DNA from: Phaseolus vulgaris
Taxonomy: Eukaryota; Streptophyta; Magnoliopsida; Fabales; Fabaceae
Length of the DNA: 64,000 nt
Assembly (NCBI RefSeq): GCF_000499845.2
Contig: NC_023756.2
Coordinates: 33,479,406-33,543,405, forward strand
Reading direction: 5' to 3'
This document shows positions 21,743 to 34,842 of this stretch, one piece after another. How positions within the stretch are numbered: position 1 is the stretch's first letter; each line of letters opens with the position of its first letter. The notes beneath the pieces are model-generated. The model saw only the letters and a program-made list of their open reading frames with translations. It ran no database searches and was not told the DNA's origin. A program made the position numbers and the translations under genes.

Positions 21743-24700
21743 ATGATAATGAGGAATTTGAAAGTGATGATGTTTGTGGTGTGTGTGGTGTTGCAGGTTG
21801 TTCATGGAGAACACCAAATAAGATGCCTTCCAAAGGAGAGGGAAGCACTCCTCCAATTCAAGGCTGCCATTGTCGATCACAACGGCATGCTCTCCTCTTG
21901 GACCACTCCCAACTGTTGCCAGTGGGAGGGGATTCGCTGCAGCAACCTCACCGCCCATATTCTAGGCCTCCACCTTCCTGGACACTATGCACAACCCTCT
22001 CTACTTTATATGAGCGGAGAGATCCACGAGTCGTTGACGGAGTTGAGACAATTAGAGTATCTGAAGCTCAATCATAATTTTTTTGGAGGTACTCACATCC
22101 CACAGTTTCTTGCTTCTCTCACAAACTTGAAATACCTTGATCTCTCGTCATGTCATTTTAGTGGAGAAATTCCAACTCAGTTTGGCTCTCTTTCTCGTTT
22201 GAAATACTTAAATCTTGTTGGAAATTCTCTGGAGGGTTCAATCCCTCCTGAACTTGGGAATCTCTCTCAGTTGCAGTATCTTGATCTAAGAGACAATTCT
22301 TTGAAAGGAATTGTACCATCTCAGCTTGGAAATATCTCTCAATTGCAGCATCTTGATCTCAGAGACAATTCTTTTGAAGGAAACATTCCTTCCCAGCTAG
22401 GAAACCTCTCCTAGTTGCAAGAGCTCTATCTTGGAGGATATCATGATACTCTCAAAATTGAAGATGGAGGTCAGTGGCTCTCAAATCTCCTTTCCTTAAC
22501 TCATCTTTCTTTTCAATCCATATCTAATTTGAACAGTTATCCTAACTGGCTTCAAATGATTGCCAAGCTACCAAAACTAAGAGAACTGAGTCTAATTCAT
22601 TGTGGCCTTTCCAATCATTTTCTCCATTCCTTCAAGCCTTCCAACTTCAATTTTTCTACTTCCCTTTCTGTTCTTCATCTTTCTCAGAACTCCTTCACAC
22701 AATCAATGATATTCCAATGGCTGTCAAACACCACTTCCAACCTTGTTGAGCTTGACCTCAGTGGTAACCTCTTGCAGGGCTCCACATCAAATCATTATGG
22801 CAATATATGCACCCTACGTTCTTTAGATATGACAAGAAACAATATGATCGAAGACCTTCCATCAATTCTTGGTAGTTTGTCTAGTGGTTGTGCTAGATAC
22901 TCACTACAGGAATTGAGTTTAGCATTCAACCAAATCACGGGCTCGCTACCTGATCTTTCTGTTTTCTCATCTTTAAAAAGATTGGATCTTTCTAACAATC
23001 AATTGAGTGGGAAAATAGCTGAAGGCACCAGATTGCCATCTCAGTTGGAGCATTTGTCAATTAGGTTAAACTCATTAGAAGGCGGTGTTCCAAAATCATT
23101 TGGGAGCACATGTACTTTGAAGTCATTGGATTTGTCTCATAATAAGTTGAGTGAAGATCTAAGAGTCATATTTAATCATTTGTCCGGATGTTCTAGACAC
23201 TCGTTGCGAGAACTACATCTCGGTCAAAATAAATTCAATGGCAGACTGCCTGATTTTTCAATGTTTTCCAAGTTGGAAACACTAGACGTATCAGGGAATC
23301 AATTAAAGGATGGAGTTCCAAAGTCACTTCACAATGCTACTATTTTGAGAATATTGGACCTATCCAATAACAGTTTGAGTGAAAATCTTCCCACAATAAT
23401 CCATCACATATTTCGATATGCTAGATACTCATTGCAGCATTTAGATTTGAGCATGAATCAAATTAGCGACACTGTACCCAATACTCTGTCAATGTTTCCA
23501 TCATTAAAAAGATTGTACCTTGATAGTAATAAGCTAAATGGGACAATTTCTGAAGATCTTCAATTTTCGACTGAACTTGAGGCACTCTATTTATCATCAA
23601 ACTCTTTGGAAGGTGTGATAACGGACTCTCATTTTTATAACATGTCAAACTTAAGGGAATTGGGGTTATCTGATAACTTGTTGGCTATAGAATTTAGTCA
23701 AAATTGGGCTCCATCTTTTCAATTGGTTAATATTGGATTGAGATCTTGCAAGCTAGGTCCATTATTTCCCAAATGGCTAGAGAAACAAAATGAATTCAGC
23801 AGTCTTGACATTTCAAATAACGGAATATCGGACATTGTTCCAAAATGGTTTTGGACTAAATCTGAATTGCCAAACTGGATCAATATCAATATTTCATTAA
23901 ACAAATTACGAGGCATAATTCCAGATTTGTCACTAGATAATCATTTCTATTACCTTAATCTTAGATCAAATCAATTTGAAGGTCATATTCCATCATTTTT
24001 ACGAGGTTCAATGTATCTTGATCTGTCTGACAATAAATTCACAGATTCTTCTTGGTTTTTATGTTCTAGCAGTGCAACTGAAACTTTATACCAATTAGAC
24101 ATTTCAAACAATAAGTTTTCTGGACAAATTCCAGATTGTTGGACCCATTTCAAATCGTTGGCTTATTTAGACATGAGTCAAAACAAATTTTCTGGAAAAA
24201 TTCCTACTTCCATGGGATCACTCCTTGAACTTCAAGTATTGTTATTGAGAAACAATAAGTTAACAGGTGAAATCTCTTCTTCTTCCTTGAGAAACTGCAC
24301 AAAGTTAGTGATGCTAGATATGACAGGAAATAGGTTATCAGGATCTTTTCCAGATTGGATTGGGAGCAAACTGCTAGAGTTACAATTTTTAAGCTTGGGA
24401 AGCAATTACTTTAATGGAAGTTTACCATTGCAAATTTGTTATCTAAAAAGCATTCAACTCTTGGATCTATCGCTAAACAACCTATCTGGACAAATTCCTA
24501 AATGCATAAAAAACTTCTCCTCAATGACTCAAGTGACTAGAGATTATCAAGGTCATTGGTATTTGGCCAACACAAGCTATATCAAAGGTAATGTTTCATA
24601 CAATTTGAATGCATTCGTGATGTGGAAAGGATCAAAGCAAATGTTCACAAATACTGGATTATCACTTTTAAAAAGCATTGATCTCTCAAGCAATCAATTA

Positions 24701-25258
24701 TCAGGAGAAATACCAAAAGAAATAGAGAATCTTTTTGGATTGATTTCATTGAATTTATCAAGAAATCATTTGACAGAGAAAATTCCTTCAAATATTGGAA
24801 AGTTAACCTCACTTGAATTTCTTGATTTGTCAAGAAACCAACTTGTTGGTTCAATTCCTTTGAGTCTTGCTCAAATTGATCGACTCACTGTATTAGATTT
24901 GTCACATAATTATTTATCTGGAAAAATTCCAACTGGCACACAATTGCAGAGTTTCGATACATCAAAATATGAAGGTAATGTTGATCTATGGGGACCGCCA
25001 CTAAAGAAATTGTACATTGATAGATTGTCAAAACAAGAACCAATTGTTAAATTTGACAAGGAAGACAACTTTATTTTCTATAGTGAATTTTACAAAGGTA
25101 TGACAATTGGATTTGTTATAAGTTTTTTGGGAGTGTTTGGCTCAATCTTAATAATACGCTCTTGGCGTCATACATATTTCAAGTTCTTGAGTAATTTAGA
25201 AGACACTCTTTATATCATGACAACAATGAAAATTTTCAAATGGTGGTTGAGATCATAA
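21743..25258 (+). pseudogene. Leucine-rich-repeat receptor-like protein, one nonsense codon
   Basis: Single-exon gene for a plasma-membrane receptor-like protein of the EIX2/Cf class, which senses extracellular ligands and lacks a kinase. Starts at 21743 and 21749 are both possible. Order: signal peptide (VMMFVVCVVLQVVHG), N-cap with CLPKEREALLQF and CCQWEGIRC, many 23-25-residue LRRs, an island-like spacer near 24520-24650, further LRRs, an acidic juxtamembrane stretch, one membrane helix (GMTIGFVISFLGVFGSILI) and a short basic tail. TAG at 22412-22414 sits where the LRR pattern GNLSQLQ needs Gln, so it is a CAG-to-TAG change. The 947 codons after it are open. Two conserved C-cap cysteines are also lost (LWGPPL, KLYID). 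Full reading is 1171 codons, typical for the class. A truncated 223-residue secreted product is the alternative. Confidence 0.85.
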
Positions 25259-26839
25259 GAGGTAATGTTATTTATTCTTGTTCTTACAAACTTGACTTTT
25301 CCTTCTTTTTATTATTATTATTATTATTATTTTTACTTTCTCTGTATCGGTAATGTCTCAAAATTGTTTTCTCATTCGCATACTAAGTTGTTTACTCCTT
25401 TGTATATTTAAATTTGGGATTACAATGTAGTGTGGGTCGTGCAGGCTGATCTGCAACTTATTATTGAGAATGCGGGATGGATTTATTAATCCGACGTGCA
25501 TAAATAAAAAAATAATTATTTTATTTTTTATAAAAAAAATATTATACTTCATTCTTTTTATTATTGCAACGTGATCTTTATTTTATTATTTAAAAATAAA
25601 TAAATTTAATATACTAAAAAATCAATATTTTATTTTAATCATATATTAATAAAAAAATAATATAAAGAAGAGATTTCAATAAGATACTCATAAAAAATAG
25701 TCATTTTCATTAAAATATTTTATTACAAAACTTTGATAGATACTTTGATACATTTACACATATATATATAGGGAAAAGATATGCAAAACAAAATTTTAAT
25801 TATTTTTAATCAAACTTTCTACCAACCCTTATAATTGAATTCATATTTTTATCTTAATTGAATTAATTGAAACAAGGATAAATTTTTCAGCAGCAAAAAA
25901 TATGTTATTTTATAATTAATAAGATTTTAATTTTTAAAAAAAATAATTTTCTTTATGCGGACTACCTCTTATGCAAGACGGTCAGTGAAATTAGTCTGCA
26001 TTCCTTAACCCTGAGTCAAACGCGGGACGAATCAACCTGTATGTCAACCTAGTTTAAACATTGCAATCTTTATGTCATGGGTGATAGATATAATTATTTT
26101 TATAGTAAATGAGTTGTGATTCAAGAAAAAATTCTCAATCTAAGTTTTAGTATTTTCTAATCTCAATTTTTCCTTTTACAAATATTTATTTATTTATTTT
26201 TATAATCATATAAGATAATTATTTTTTTGACAAATGACTTTTGTAAAAGTATATAATAAATTGAAATAATTTAATTAGTATTCACTTCAATGATAGGAGT
26301 TTTCTACTCCTTTTGCTTTTAATATTTGAGTTTTCTTTGGATTTATGTTTTTTTTTTCATTATTCTTATTATTTCCATTTTTGGCAGAGAGGAAATCTGG
26401 ATAAGAGTTGTGAAGTAGTGTATGTGAGAAATGAAATTGTTATGGAAGATTGAAAGTGTTCTGAGGGTATCATGTGGAAAGGACATCAAAGAACAGACCA
26501 AAGAGCCACGGAACTGAGGAAGGGTTGTTGAACTCCTTTGGACTTGAGGATTCAATTGTGATTGTGATTTTTTCATTTTCCTTTTTCTAAAAGCATTTTG
26601 TTCATAGCTTAGCCTTTAGATTTGCTTACTCTTTCCTTTGAAATTGTTAGTCATACAATGATTTAATGAATCTTCATAATGTTGGAAATGACATGTATGC
26701 CAATTAGAAAGAAAGGAGCTCTCGAAATAACCCACTTTACCATATCTCTAATTTTATGAGTTTATCTTTATACCTTCAAATATTTAGGAAGAAGGATAAC
26801 TATTTTTAATGCACTGTACTTGTTGAAACACTTCACACA

Positions 26840-26965
26840 CTCGGAAGCTTGGACATTTCTCTTAAATGACGTGTCCGATACTCGGACATCGACACTTGAA
26901 TGACACCTGTAGGACACCGACACTCGTATGACACTTATAGGGCACGTATCCGTGAAGTGTCCAAT
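26840..26965. repeat. Short internal repeats of GACAC type
   Basis: GTGTCCGATACTCGGACAT, GACACTTGAATGACACCT, GGACACCGACACTCGTATGA and GACACTTATAGGGCAC follow one another. The segment stands out from its AT-rich flanks. It resembles a sequence dispersed in plant genomes, but I cannot name its family. Confidence 0.4.
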
Positions 26966-27427
26966 TCAAAAAGTATTTGTTAGATTTATGACAATTCTAA
27001 TACGATTCTAACACAATTTTAAAAAGAAAACTTACATTAATTTTTTAAAAATTCAAACTTTATTGTATAAATTGTTATTATGATTATAAAAATAAAAAAC
27101 AAATCCTTGTGAAAACAGTCATGGAAAACATTTTTCTGCTCCAACAAATAATCTGAAACATATGTGCACATAAATCTTTATTATCAATTTATATAATTTA
27201 TAATTATATAATATATAGATTTGTATCTCTGTATCCTAATTTTAAAGATTTTACGTATCTCAATAGTGCTACATAACTCACACGATCTTCTATCGTTTTT
27301 AAGTGCGTCTGATATTGCGTCTAATGCGTTACAAAGATCGTTTATTACTTGATCTAGTGTATCTGGTTGTTTTAACGGCCAATTTTTTATGTTTTCTGTT
27401 TTATTCTTGTTAGTAACTTGATCCACT

Positions 27428-27430
<3 letters not shown>

Positions 27431-27476
<46 letters not shown>
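27431..27476. repeat. (TA)n microsatellite
   Basis: An uninterrupted TA dinucleotide run of about 45 bp. Confidence 0.95.
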
Positions 27477-27480
<4 letters not shown>

Positions 27481-28226
27481 CAAGTTACTCACATCACATT
27501 AGTTATTAGTTTTCATATCCTCTGTTGTATTCTATATATCCAAATCAAAAAATCATGTTTCAGTTCCAGTGACTTTTAACGTATTTCAAGTTTTACACTC
27601 CATATCTAATGTTTGTTTTCACTTTCTGAAATATGATGAACCGTATTCAATAATACTAAGAGTAAAATCTTCATTAGCTAATTTTATATAATCCAAAATT
27701 CACAGATATAGTTTCTATCATTTTTATGACTTCGTCAAAGCATTCATTAAGAGACAATTCACATAAATAATTGAACCAAACTATATGAGTAGTACGGTAA
27801 CACAACCAATTTACAAAATTCTAATGTTTGAAAATTCTGATCATATATAATACAGCATACCTAAGAGGTTGGTGTAAAACATTCCTATTCCTACAAAGCC
27901 ATTGCATCTTCCAAAATCGTGCATGACAGAAGATAAATCCCCTAAAACAGGTCTTCATTTGTTTGTAGAAAAATCCAAACAAAAACTAAGAACCCTCTCA
28001 TTCACACAATGCATGATGATCAACACATTCTTTAGAGAATACACATGTGCCACAACTTGTGCTTTTCTGGGAATTATAAGATCTGTGACATTTGGGGTAT
28101 ACTGAGAAATTTGGCCATGCTTCATTTTGATTTCAACATCTCTGGTGTAAGAGTCGTTCCTTTGTTGAAATGTATCATTGAGGATGAATGGTGAACGAAT
28201 CCAAAATATAAGTAGTATTCTCCAAT

Positions 28227-31200
28227 CTAAAGGAAGTAAGTGAGTTGTTGTTTCTTCCTTGAACCTCCTTCTCCATATAAATCATTCCATTGCTTCAACT
28301 CATTCATTACGGATCCTTCTGATGCAAAACTTGCAGCCACCTGTGTTTAGTCAGATATTTGTAAGTTCATGTACATGGAAAATTATATTCTACATGATAT
28401 AACACAGTTTTCTTCTTCCACTTCTGTGACATTGTTAGTATTATATCCTTAGTTACATGTACAAGTTACCATTTTAAGTCTTAAAAATGGACTACATGAC
28501 CATGTAGTGCTAGATATCTATCATCATATTCAATTGAACCACTGTTTTGAAATGCTAGATTTTACAAATCCAATTTCAAACACTGCATGTAGTATTGTAC
28601 AGATTCCCATGTCTAGTACTCTCTCAAGCCATTTGAGTGAAAAAAAATTGAGTTCACCCTACCTGACTCTTAGCCTGCTTCATGTCTTCCATATTCAAAG
28701 GCCTGAGGGTAATTTCTTGGTCTTCCTTATCTTTATTGTTTGAAGCATCTTCAGAGTTTTGGCCTTCAGCCTCTCTTTTCTTCTTTTCCTAAAATATGAT
28801 GCAATTGATATTTAGTTAGATCTTCATCTTGAATTGCATACAGATGTTAATCTTAAAATAGTCCAAGTTGTTTAATAACTACCATTTCCTTCATTCTCTC
28901 CCGCTGTATCAGCTCTCTAACAGGTCGATAAGCCGCAGTGATGCACAAATTCTGTTTACAGACAATAACATCAACAGATTTTAACCCAAAAGAAAACCAA
29001 AACAGTAATAACTACCAAAACTCACCTTAAGATCACTTCCAGTATATCCTTCTGTCATGGTTGCCAGGTCTTTGAAGTCTAAGTTTTCATGTTTTTCTTT
29101 AGCCAGAAGAGTCTTCAAGATCTTTTCCCTGTTCTCAGCAGATGGAAGACCAACCAGGACCCTGCTCAATGACACAAAGGTTATTGACATTGCATTAAAA
29201 TATTACAACGCCAATACTAATTGAACTGAAAAGCAAAGAATATCACAATAAGGCAAAAGGGGGGTCCTACCTGCGTTCAAACCGTCTGATGATAGCTTCA
29301 TCAAGGTCAAATGGTCTGTTGGTTGCAGCGAGAACCAAAATTTGCTCATTAGGTCCTGTTAATAGCCCATCCCAGTGTGTCATGAACTCATTTTTTATCT
29401 TTCTCATGGCTTCATGCTCTCCTACTCTAGTCCTCTGTCCAAGCATGCTATCAACCTCGTCAACAAAGATGATTGTTGGGGAAACCTTAGCTGCCAGTGT
29501 GAATAGAGCTCGGACGTTCTTTTCATCTTCTCCAAACCATTTTGATGTAATAGTTGACATTGAGACATTAATGAAACTTGCACCAGCTTCATTTGCAATG
29601 GCTTTTGCTAGCATTGTTTTTCCAGTACCAGGAGGCCCAAAAAGCAATATACCTCTACACGGCTTTAGAAGCCCACCTTTGAAGAGGTCAGGCCTTCTAA
29701 GGGGAAGCATTACCAGCTCTTGAAGTGACTCTTTGATCTCATCCAATGCACCAATATCTGCAAATGTAACCCCTATCTCATTTGCAGGGATAACCTCAGG
29801 TCTTATGCGCTTCTCAAACTCGTTGTCAGGAACTTCCTGCAAACAAGCAATTATAAGAACACAAAATGGGATAGTGAGTAAAACAAAATAGACTTGAAGA
29901 AGATACTACTTTAGACGTTAGATCACCCAGCTCCGTCTAGATAGATGACTGGTAAATTGTTAATTATAGTGTACCAATTTTCCAAAATTGAAAGCATCAA
30001 ATTTGTAATGTGATTGAAGTATATATAAGGATCCTATTCATTTGTTGTTCTTTTTTTCTATTACATGGGTAGAATTTGACAAGGTGAGAAGTTTTTTTTT
30101 TCTGCCTAAGGTGCTAAGAAAGATGATCTTACCGCTTTGGAAGGTGCAGGATTTTCGCCATCTTTCTTTGTTACCGGGATGGATTTCTCTGTCTCATTCT
30201 TGTTTTCGGGTGCTTGATTGTCAGACTTAACTTCATTCTTTGCACCAGAAATATCTTCCCCAGCATTTTCCTAATGTTACAGAGAAATACATCAATAAAT
30301 AAAAACTGAACACATACAATGATACTCACTATTTATCATTATTTTTTCCTTAGATTTTCTTGATACTCCTGCAGTAATAAATAAACTGTAAACAAGCATA
30401 CCTTGTTAGATTCATTAGTCTTCAGATTCCCACTACTCTTGCCTTCCTGGAACAGACTCAATCCATGGGACAAACTGTCCACAAACAAAATCAGTAACTG
30501 CAAAATATTTTCATGTAATCAATTGCTTACAGTCATCGGACTAGATATTTACCTATTGGCTGATATAACTAGCTTTCCATTTCGGTATTCTGGATCCTTG
30601 GTTTTCATCAAATGGTAAGATATTGCAGATACTACAATTTCTTCAATATAATTGCTGAGTAAGATAGTATCTGAAAAGCAGACTGAGTTCAAGTCATCAC
30701 AGTCAATGTCATTTGCTGCTAGTACTTCAGCAATGTGGTTTCTGTTGTCTTGGAACTGAATAGCTTTCATATCCTCTTCCAGTGATCCTTTCCAATTGCC
30801 AGAATGAGTTTCATCTTCAGGAGCTTTGATCTCAATGTTGTAGGGGAATAACGCAGTGAGCCTTTCATCAACTTCTTTGCAATCGTCATCTGAATCTAAT
30901 ATCTGGGACCCAAGTATCAACACCGAGCCTGATAGTTTATTTATCATTTTTTGTAGTAAATTATATAACCTTGACTGAAGAAGGAGCTTCTCAACATCCC
31001 TTATGTATAAAATGATGGAACTAGTTTCTGAGAAAGAAACCAAAAGCTGAAACAATTACAACGATCTTGTTATTAGAGTGAAAACTCTATGTGATGATGG
31101 CCATATGAAATTTCATGATCTATTATACTCGTCTTATGTAAAAGTTGCCAACAAAGGTTGTCTAGACACAATTTTAAAATGAACTTTCAGTAATTACCTT

Positions 31201-34200
31201 GTAAAGTGCCTGCACAAAGAGCTTCTCATCAAAACACAAGCTACTTGTGCGCTTGAAACGTGCTGAAATCATAATTCAATGAAGTGAGCAAAATGTGGGA
31301 GGAGAAAATTCATATTTCATGCATTAGTGACGACAACAAAACAATGAATCAAGCCTTTAGCTGCATGACATTTTTCTTTGTTTAGAAGAACAATAAATTT
31401 ATAGATAAGACTATTTTCCTGCTGGAGTTTGCAGAATAATCATGAATTCATAACATGGATTTTGGTGTATCAGATTAGTTCTTGTTAACACTAATTCAAA
31501 ACTTCTATAAACATCCTTGGAAATAGTATCTGCACCCTTCATCGTACACTACTGAATTCAAAGCAGATGTTCACATTAATCTTTGATTGGATTAGCAACT
31601 TAATACTTGCTTAATAAGATAACCTATAGTTATAAAGTATAACCTGGAAATGTTGGACCACACTGGGAAGCAGTGCTACTTATATCAGATGCAGCAGAAG
31701 CATTCCTCTTAAGCTTTGGAGGATTGGAACTTTCAGTAGCACTGCTTTGTTGACGCACAATTCCTTCAAAAGAAATTATCAATCAAAATCAATGAAGTAA
31801 TAGCTCTATATATTAAGTTAGCAACATAAATATTACAGCCAATACAGGTATCAATGATTACAATATCTTGAAAAATGAGAAGGGATAATATGGAGTCTCT
31901 ACAACCATTTGCAAAGTCAAAACTCTGAGCACTGTTCATTATACTAACAAAAAACAAAACCTATTACCAGATGTCAAAGCAATACATGAATTATAAAATC
32001 TTTCATATCTTCAAGTCTTCAACATTTAAACATTGACATTTATTATTGAATAAAAAAAGTCATACTTTAAACATTGACTTTTATTTCAATAGTACCTCTT
32101 GATTCTCCTGCTGAAGAAAGCATTGAAAAGGAACCAAACAAAGCAGACATTGTCTCCAAGGTTGCCTCCGAGATTGACCTTTTCAAACACTATGTAACAG
32201 AAGCAAATAAGTCAAACCAAAAATTACATGATCTCAATGTTTCTATTTTTAGTAAATATAAAATGAAGCTAGCAAGTTGCAATTTCATCATGTCAACAAT
32301 GACATAGAACTGAGCAGGGTAAACTTACTGTTTCTTTTCTGGAACATCCAAATTTGTTCTGCAACTGTTCAAGGGAAAAACATATAGGGTAAGAATATAT
32401 GTACATGACCAGCTAAAGCAAATAAAATGAGAAGCAATGAAAAATTACCTTCACAGAGAAGTCAGTAATATCTAACAACAGCAGCTTTGATTCAAAGTAA
32501 TGAGCTAAAGCTCTGGCAAGGGCTTGCTGATAAGATTCTTCAAAATTTATAAATAAATAGCGTTAGTCAAACCAACTTGAAATCAAAAAAGAAAATTCTG
32601 CAGGACAAGATTAAATTCTACCACACTATACCTGCTGGACCAGATAGCAAAATAGCCCTGCTTCCTGGCGAGAGGTTCCTGGTGTGCTTGGAAAAGTGAA
32701 GATGTTTCAAATGAATATATGCAGCACTTGTCAACAAAATTCGAATTCTTTCACTGCATGGTCACATTAAAAACATGCGTAAGATATGGTGCTATAAGAG
32801 GGTATTACTATATCAAATTCCTCAATGATTAGATCAAATCCACCTGGGACAAGAACAGGGCATGAGCTCCACAATAAATATAGACAATATCTAGGGAATC
32901 AATACTTTTACAAAAACCTGTTTTGTCCTAAATAGAAAACTAATTTAGAAACTAGAGGCAGGAATCATATGATGGCTCATTTAACGTAGCATGTAATTCT
33001 TGGAATATAAAATCAGAAGGCAAAAAGCTAGAACTTGAATTCAGTTAAGTCCAAGATCCACAATTAACAATAGAAGGAATTCAATTTCTTTCTTGCAGTA
33101 GACAACAAACAATACGACATTCCCATATCTAAACTTTCCTTAGTAGTAGTTATATACCAACTTACTGACCTATGAACTAGAAAATATTAAAGCAGAAAAG
33201 GAATATAGAAGATCCCAGTTGCTGTTGTAAAGACTGTATGAGCATCTTGTATCAGGAATTTTCAAAGACTATAGAATTACATAACATTTTTTTTTTCATT
33301 TTTAGTACATCAAGGTATTGTTAGATTGTGCCTTTGCATCATGGAGATCATAACTTGTAGATGCAGAAAAACCTCAGAACACACTCCAAAATTGTTTACA
33401 ACTGACCCTCCTAAGCCACACAATGGTGAGAGTCTTGTGCAGTTGGTCACTTTTTCACATAAGGGGTTGTTATCACAACTTGAATTAGAGTCTCAATCAC
33501 TGTAGCTTTTCTGAGCACACAAGTGTGATCTTTTAATGTTAAAAAGTATTAATAATTTGAATTAGGGTGTGCAGATTTACTGTGATCACCATTTATATGT
33601 TCTGAAGCAGAGTGGAACCACCAATATTAAGTAGACAAGAAACAGATAAGTCTAAAAGACAATTGTCCCATAATCTAAGAAGAGGATGAAGTTAATCTGA
33701 AGTATACATGTTTAATCAGAAAAATAATATGACCTATAACAAATCTACAATCAATGCAAGTGCACATAATAAGCACCAAGTACAATATTCAAATAAGCTA
33801 TCCTTTGATTACAAAAAGTACAAATTAAAAGTACGCTATCCGATTCATTCTTCGATCTATTTCAGTGAAACTGCACACATTTATCAGGAAAAAATGCATC
33901 ACTATATCAGCAGCTTCCCTGTTTCAAACCCAACATATACTCAAAATGCAACAATTTTTATTTTTAAAAACCACAGAAACCTATGGCAAGAGAAAATCTC
34001 TTGAAGCTTGGGTTTAACAAAGAAGCAAAGATGAACTCAACAACAAACAATCAATAAAATCTCAAAGATATAAGAAGATCAAACCCACCATAGAAGCCCC
34101 ATATTGAGTATCAAAATCATATCTACCAGAAGATTCATAGCAGATTGCCATGAAATTTATAAGTCAAACTGATGAGAGATCCATGTCTAAAACACCTTTG

Positions 34201-34589
34201 ACACCCAAGTTTATCATAATACACAACTATATCATAAATTCAAACATACCCTCAGAAAATGCTGTCAATGCTTAAATATCAATCTGAAGGGTCAAAATAG
34301 TAACAAAAACACAGAAATCAATAACACAAGTTTGAGTCATATTATACCATTATTATATTCCAATAAAATCTCAAAATCACCTTAAGTAATATGGAAACTC
34401 CTCAAATGTACACTTTCCGTCCCTTCCTTCTACCACCAGCCTCCTGAGCTCCTGCACAATCTGCTCCATGGAAATCTCATCAGAGTCACGATTCCCGCCA
34501 ACCCATTTCTGCCCTGAACTCAACCCAAGCCCCACACCTAACCCAACCCCAACACTCAATGCTGACAACAGAACGTGTTTCTGTTCCAT
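28227..34589 (-). CDS. AAA ATPase of the DAA1 / At1g64110 type (15 exons)
   Basis: Exons, 5' to 3': 34589-34381, 32753-32632, 32537-32449, 32358-32329, 32189-32096, 31763-31644, 31262-31198, 31046-30553, 30474-30402, 30270-30133, 29836-29271, 29161-29026, 28951-28883, 28788-28663, 28340-28227. All introns are GT-AG; lengths sum to 2445 bp (814 residues plus TAG), close to the Arabidopsis relative. The start is the ATG of MEQKHVLL; no ATG lies further up in frame. A glycine-rich hydrophobic N-terminus (5-24) may be a membrane anchor. A degenerate nucleotide fold around 100-140 (LLSGPAESYQQ) lacks GKT. The MSP1/katanin-like AAA domain has Walker A GPPGTGKT (545-552), Walker B IIFVDE (600-605), sensor N651 and arginine fingers RRFERR (662-667). 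The C-terminus includes [14 protein letters not shown]. Such proteins are thought to remodel or extract substrates by ATP hydrolysis; substrate and location here are unknown. Confidence 0.93.
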
Positions 34590-34830
34590 CACGACCCTCA
34601 ATCCAAGCTTGGTCCTTTAAGACCCCAGAAGCGATTTTTCACCAAAGGGTATCAAGATTTTTAAGCAAAGTATGACTCTGAGAAACGGGTACCCCGGATA
34701 TTGTGGATGACAACAACAACAACAAAGATAATAACTTAACAACCTATGTAAAATGAGGCTCCGAAGACAACGTTGGTCTAAAGGATTTTGACAAGGCAAT
34801 GACTCGCTCTGTGTGTGTCCCTCCTCAATG
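34590..34830 (-). promoter_or_regulatory. 5' untranslated region of the AAA ATPase gene (predicted)
   Basis: About 215 bp between the likely transcription start (around 34805) and the ATG at 34589. It contains a GTTGTTGTTGTTGT run (34707-34724 on the minus strand) and no upstream ATG in frame. No intron is evident. Confidence 0.5.
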
Positions 34831-34842
34831 CCTATATATAGC
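34831..34842 (-). promoter_or_regulatory. TATA box of the AAA ATPase gene
   Basis: CTATATATAGG on the minus strand, about 245 bp upstream of the ATG. It is followed by a CATTGAGGAGGGACACACAC leader. Position and sequence fit a canonical plant TATA box. Confidence 0.75.

Larger units (their letters stand above)
25259..28226. other. AT-rich intergenic region between the two host genes
   Basis: Contains no coding frame I can support. It includes the 3' flank of the receptor-like gene, a stretch of GGACAC/GACACTTG motifs at 26840-26965, a (TA)n tract at 27431-27476, and the 3' flank of the AAA ATPase gene. I saw no clear AATAAA signal for the latter. Confidence 0.5.

Noticed and set aside
29289..29723. 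Open frame of 144 codons on the plus strand
   Set aside because: It lies exactly opposite exon 11 of the AAA ATPase, whose protein motifs are unmistakable; it is a shadow of the conserved exon.
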